Shown here: in pieces, positions 61,043 through 64,000 of the stretch | Layout of the letters: each line of letters begins with the position of its first letter | Position numbering within the stretch: position 1 is the first letter of the stretch | DNA from: Chenopodium formosanum | Taxonomy: Eukaryota > Streptophyta > Magnoliopsida > Caryophyllales > Amaranthaceae | Direction of reading: 5' to 3' | Length of the DNA: 64,000 nt | Assembly (NCBI GenBank): GCA_024500155.1 | Contig: CM044857.1 | Coordinates: 6,574,501-6,638,500 of the forward strand | Program-made: the position numbers and the translations under genes | The notes under the pieces: model-generated | Database searches by the model: none | Seen by the model: the letters and a program-made list of their open reading frames with translations, nothing else | What the model was told of the DNA's origin: nothing

Positions 61043-61900
61043 ATGGAGAATATTGATGATATAAGAAAGAATTACTTTAACTTGCACTACTTGAAAGATA
61101 ATGGAGTCACAGTTAGTGAGTTCATAACTAGAATTGTTACCTTGGCCTTAACCCTTTATGAGAAGTACGACTTGGAAGCCTTGACCAAACCACCTTGGAT
61201 GATTCTTTTAGCCTTGGCTCATTTACCTAGGGTTGAGAAATATCAACCTCTCTTTGACAAGTATGGGAATGTGATCAAGAAAAATGGGATGTGGAACGAA
61301 AAGCATCATCATGAAGGGAAGTGGTTAGTAAGCATGTCTATCCTTAAGAGGGACTTACACTATGTGGAGCGTAAGTTTAAACCTAGGAGAAAAGTTGTGA
61401 ACATTCCCAAGCCTTCAAAGGATTGCATCTTTGGAGAAGATGACCAAATGTACTACCTAAATGCCCAATTACCTTTTTCTTATTGAAGGGAGCGTCATGA
61501 ATTTGTGGAATCCAGTGATGAGTCCATACCACCTCTTGGTAGAAGTAAGAATAACCGTTCTCCTAGCCGTACTCCAAGCTATGAACCTCCAAAACGTCCT
61601 AGCCCAAAAGTCCATTTCCATGTTGCAAAAAGGCCTAGAACTCGTGCCCAAACTACCAAAGAAAAAGCCCAAAATCCCAATGCTTCTTCAAGCCAACCTC
61701 GTGGTGATGTGAGCCCAGTAAAAAGCCCATGTTACACTTCTGGCCCAGACAACAATCTAAGTGATTCTGAGTCAAGCTCTTCAGACTATATTCCAAGCTA
61801 TAGTGGCTATAACCCAACTCTCATGGCCAAGCCAAGTGATAAGCAAGATGATCTTGATTATGATCCTATTGAAGATGGTTATGCTCGTAGTGTTGCTTAA
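61043..61900 (+). pseudogene. Unrecognised ORF of a Tekay-like non-autonomous element, one in-frame stop
   Basis: Starting at ATG 61043 (MENIDDIRKNYFNLHYLKD), 286 codons in one frame are interrupted only by a TGA at 61484-61486. The first 147 residues are mixed alpha/beta-like with PPWMILLALAHLPRVEKYQP and RDLHYVERKFKPRRKV. After the stop the protein is basic and proline/serine-rich (NNRSPSRTPSYEPPKRPSPK, KRPRTRAQ) and then acidic (DLDYDPIEDGY). It carries no CCHC, protease or RT motif, unlike a Tekay gag-pol. The frame is preserved on both sides of the stop, so decay is slight or readthrough occurs. It may be a captured or replaced gag. I do not recognise a family. Confidence 0.55.
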
Positions 61901-62087
61901 TTGAATGATTGAACTATGATTTGTTTAATGTTTTAATAATTGTCTTAAATGACAAGGTTGTATTTTCATTAATTATTAGTGAAATAAAATGATTTATTTG
62001 AAATTTCTCTATGATATTAAGTGAATTAAATGTTTATGTGATAGAATTTGTTTTAATTTTTAAGTATGATAATTTAACCTAGGAACT

Positions 62088-62185
62088 ATGTCTGCAAGAA
62101 TGAGAGAACAAGTGAGACGTAAGCGCACTAGTTCCAAAGTGGGGAAGGTCCTTAGAAAGCTAACCCATATTACTGAGAACATCAC
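62088..62185 (+). pseudogene. Start of a second ORF, cut by retrotransposon insertion
   Basis: ATG at 62088 opens MSARMREQVRRKRTSSKVGK, a very basic N-terminus, and runs into the LTR that begins at 62186. Only 33 codons remain in the window. The rest should lie beyond the inserted element. Function unknown. Confidence 0.4.
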
Positions 62186-63724
62186 TGATGGGTGTCATAA
62201 ATGGCACCCGTTTGATGAGTATTTAGGTCATTTTTACCTTCTCTTCATAGTTTTCCTTCTTAATAAACGCTTAGTTTTATGCATTTGCTCTTTGTTTTAA
62301 CTTTTCTCTCTTATTTTGTGGTATTGTGGATTTTTATGGTTTTTCTTTTCTCCTTTATTTGCTCTCTTTTCATGGATGTAGGTATTGTACGAGGTCTGGG
62401 TCTTAATATTGGTGGTTTACTAAGGTGGAAGATTCTTTTAGAGCAAGCTCATGGCAATAGGAAAGCTCAAGATGCAAGAAAGCGGATTCTCCAAGTTCTA
62501 GCTCTTGCGCTCTCATGAATGAGTGGTGCTGAACCCACTGTCAAGTGCTTTTGGATCTGCCTCCTTGGTGTCCATCATCATCATTCGGTGCGCTCATTCG
62601 AAGCCATTAGCGAACGCACGAAGCCTCGAGAAGAACCGAAGAAACTCAAAGGAGCGCAGGCGCGCAATCCACGGGGGCGGGCACGCAGCCCCCTTGCGCG
62701 TGCGCACCGCTCCGGGTCCCTGTTTTTGCTCAGTTTCATTTCGCGCCTCCTATAAATATCTACTTGTAACCCGAATTAGAGAAAAATTAGAGGTAATCAT
62801 TGATCATAATTTTAGCTTAGTAGAGAGCTTCTCTCTCTAGTTTTAGGGTTAGTTTAGAAGTAGATTTAGAGAGAAAAAGTGAGGAATTTCAATGGTGATT
62901 GAGAGATTGAAGATTCAATGGTGACAATTGTGTTGAAGATCTTTTCTATTATCAATGAGCATTTCTAACTCTATCTCATTTTATTGCTTTGTTTAATATT
63001 CAAGTTTGTTTGGATTGATTTTGATGTTTGATGCTTAATTAGTGTAGTTGTTCTTCATATATTGTTGATTCTTGATTTCCTTAGTTGTTAATTGATTAGA
63101 TGATGATGTTAGAGTAGTTTTTTGGCTAGGGAATGGGTGAAACTTGTATGATTGATTGATTGTGCTTAATTTGGGAATTGTGTTGATTAATTGTTGAGAT
63201 TAAAGTGATTAATGGAAATTGTGCATGTGTGTAATTCGATTAGGCCTTGAGAATTATGCTAGATTGCAATGTGAGTCTACATTGATACAGACCATTGATT
63301 TGTAGTTCACAATTGTCGATTGAGTTCGGTTAGTGACGTTCCTAATTAGAGTCTATCATAGTTGGCGCTACTTAGACCTCTAGGAGATAGGTTGTTGAGA
63401 TCTTTTGATTGTTGTTACCACTAGTCTTCGCAACCTTTGATTTGCATGTTGTTCCCGAGTTGCTACAATTGTCATAATTACTTGTTGATCCCCATTCCCT
63501 AGTGTTTTTATTTGTTTGGTTGTTTGTTTGTTAGTTGTTAGTGTTCTCTCTTATCTTTGGTTTCGACCTAGCTTAGGCGCATGATTGAGAGCGCTTGAAC
63601 ATTACCGTTCCTTTGGGTTCGACCCTTGACTTGCCTCTATACTCGTATTTAGGTTTGTTAAGTGTTTATAAATTTGTTTGGCTCTAGGGAAGATTAGATA
63701 ACGACCTACATTTTCCTTACGTCA
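62186..63724 (+). repeat. 5' LTR of the second pol-less element
   Basis: 1539 bp, TGATGGGTGTCATAAATGG to TTCCTTACGTCA. TATAAATA at 62751-62758. The 3' half aligns with the U5 side of the LTR at 55385-57103. Confidence 0.8.
62640..62716 (+). promoter_or_regulatory. CpG island upstream of LTR TATA
   Basis: GCGCAGGCGCGCAATCC, GGGGCGGGCACGCAG and GCGCGTGCGCACC, 35 bases upstream of TATAAATA. The composition and position match the other islands, but the unit is different from that of its close relative at 50266 and 56413. Confidence 0.55.
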
Positions 63725-63727
63725 AAA

Positions 63728-63745
63728 TAGCGCCGTTGCCGGGGA
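63728..63745 (+). promoter_or_regulatory. Primer-binding site of the second pol-less element
   Basis: TAGCGCCGTTGCCGGGGA, one base different from the site at 55364-55381. Confidence 0.75.
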
Positions 63746-63841
63746 ACGGTGTCTATGTTTGAGTGTTTTTGATTGCTTGAGTCTAGGTCTTTGTATATAC
63801 TTTTATTTTATTTGATTTTTTCTTGTTTTGAAAGAAAAAAA

Positions 63842-64000
63842 ATGGAAAGTACCGTGTTTTCTCAATTTGAGAATGAGCCATTTTGGGTGTACTTTAATAG
63901 ACTAGAGAACTTCATTAGTTACCATGGTTGTGATCTTTGGGAGGCTTGCGAGATTTGTTATCATGATTTGAATGAGAAAACTAGAGACATTATTGAAAGC
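63842..64000 (+). CDS. Gag N-terminal-like protein, partial at window end
   Basis: ATG at 63842, 53 codons open to the edge (MESTVFSQFENEPFWVYF...). It shares 42 of 53 residues with the ORF at 54871-55272, including FWVYFNRLENFISYHG and WEACEICYH. The C-terminus is outside the window. Confidence 0.7.
   Translation, partial: MESTVFSQFENEPFWVYFNRLENFISYHGCDLWEACEICYHDLNEKTRDIIES

Larger units (their letters stand above)
62186..64000 (+). mobile_element. Second pol-less gag element, plus orientation, runs off the window
   Basis: LTR 62186-63724, primer site at 63728 and a gag ORF from 63842, in the same order as the element at 49237-57103 but on the opposite strand. The two 5' ends face each other 5.1 kb apart. 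The LTRs are related (TGATnnGTGCCATAAATGGCAC-type starts, shared promoter and R-U5 text) but clearly diverged. The left flank ATCAC (62181-62185) predicts the TSD beyond the right edge. Confidence 0.8.

Overview
The window reads as repeat-dominated chromosomal DNA of a flowering plant, most likely a eudicot. The evidence is strong AT bias, plant LTR-retrotransposon lineages (Ty1/Copia, Ty3/Gypsy Tat, a Tekay/Del-like LTR, an Athila-like primer-binding site), plant hAT, Mutator and Stowaway elements, and a plant mobile domain (PMD) family. The species cannot be fixed from this sequence. I support only one likely host gene: a 154-codon three-pass membrane protein at 35033-35497 (+). Almost everything else is transposable elements, many delimited to the base by target-site duplications (TSDs).

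Layout. (1) 1-836: flank with a fold-back element. (2) 837-31601: a minus-strand LTR element (TSD GTGGT) with a non-coding interior, opened at a TA microsatellite by later insertions. These are a degenerate Copia element (5814 to about 11000) and a minus-strand Tat-type Gypsy element (12026 to about 30235). The Tat element carries gag, protease, RT, RNase H, a second RNase H and integrase. Between integrase and its 3' LTR it holds two plus-strand, intron-containing PMD-type pseudogenes, now separated by a solo LTR (17929-19994, TSD CTATG). (3) 31607-38957: two hAT-type MITEs, another hAT element, a second fold-back, a long-TIR element with a Stowaway inside, and the host gene. (4) 39036-44117: an internally deleted Copia element (TSD ATTGG) containing a hAT-like element, which contains a solo Tat-family LTR. 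(5) 45251-48766: a Mutator-like element (9-bp TSD) holding a smaller Mutator-like element and a hAT element that holds a Stowaway. (6) 49175-57441: a truncated Tat-family LTR split by a 7.9-kb non-autonomous LTR element (TSD ATGGT) that encodes no pol. (7) 58226-62185: a Tekay-like LTR with primer site and an unrecognised ORF, interrupted at 62186 by a second, opposite-facing copy of the pol-less family that runs off the window.

How the parts fit. The PMD-type genes face opposite to gag-pol, as described for extra antisense ORFs in Tat-lineage elements. A CpG-rich, internally repetitive island of about 70-380 bp sits just upstream of a TATA box in LTRs of two unrelated families, and similar islands precede both antisense genes. 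I regard this recurring promoter-like module and the pol-less gag family as the most unusual signals. Most pol copies are dead from stops, frameshifts and catalytic substitutions, whereas the pol-less family keeps open reading frames.
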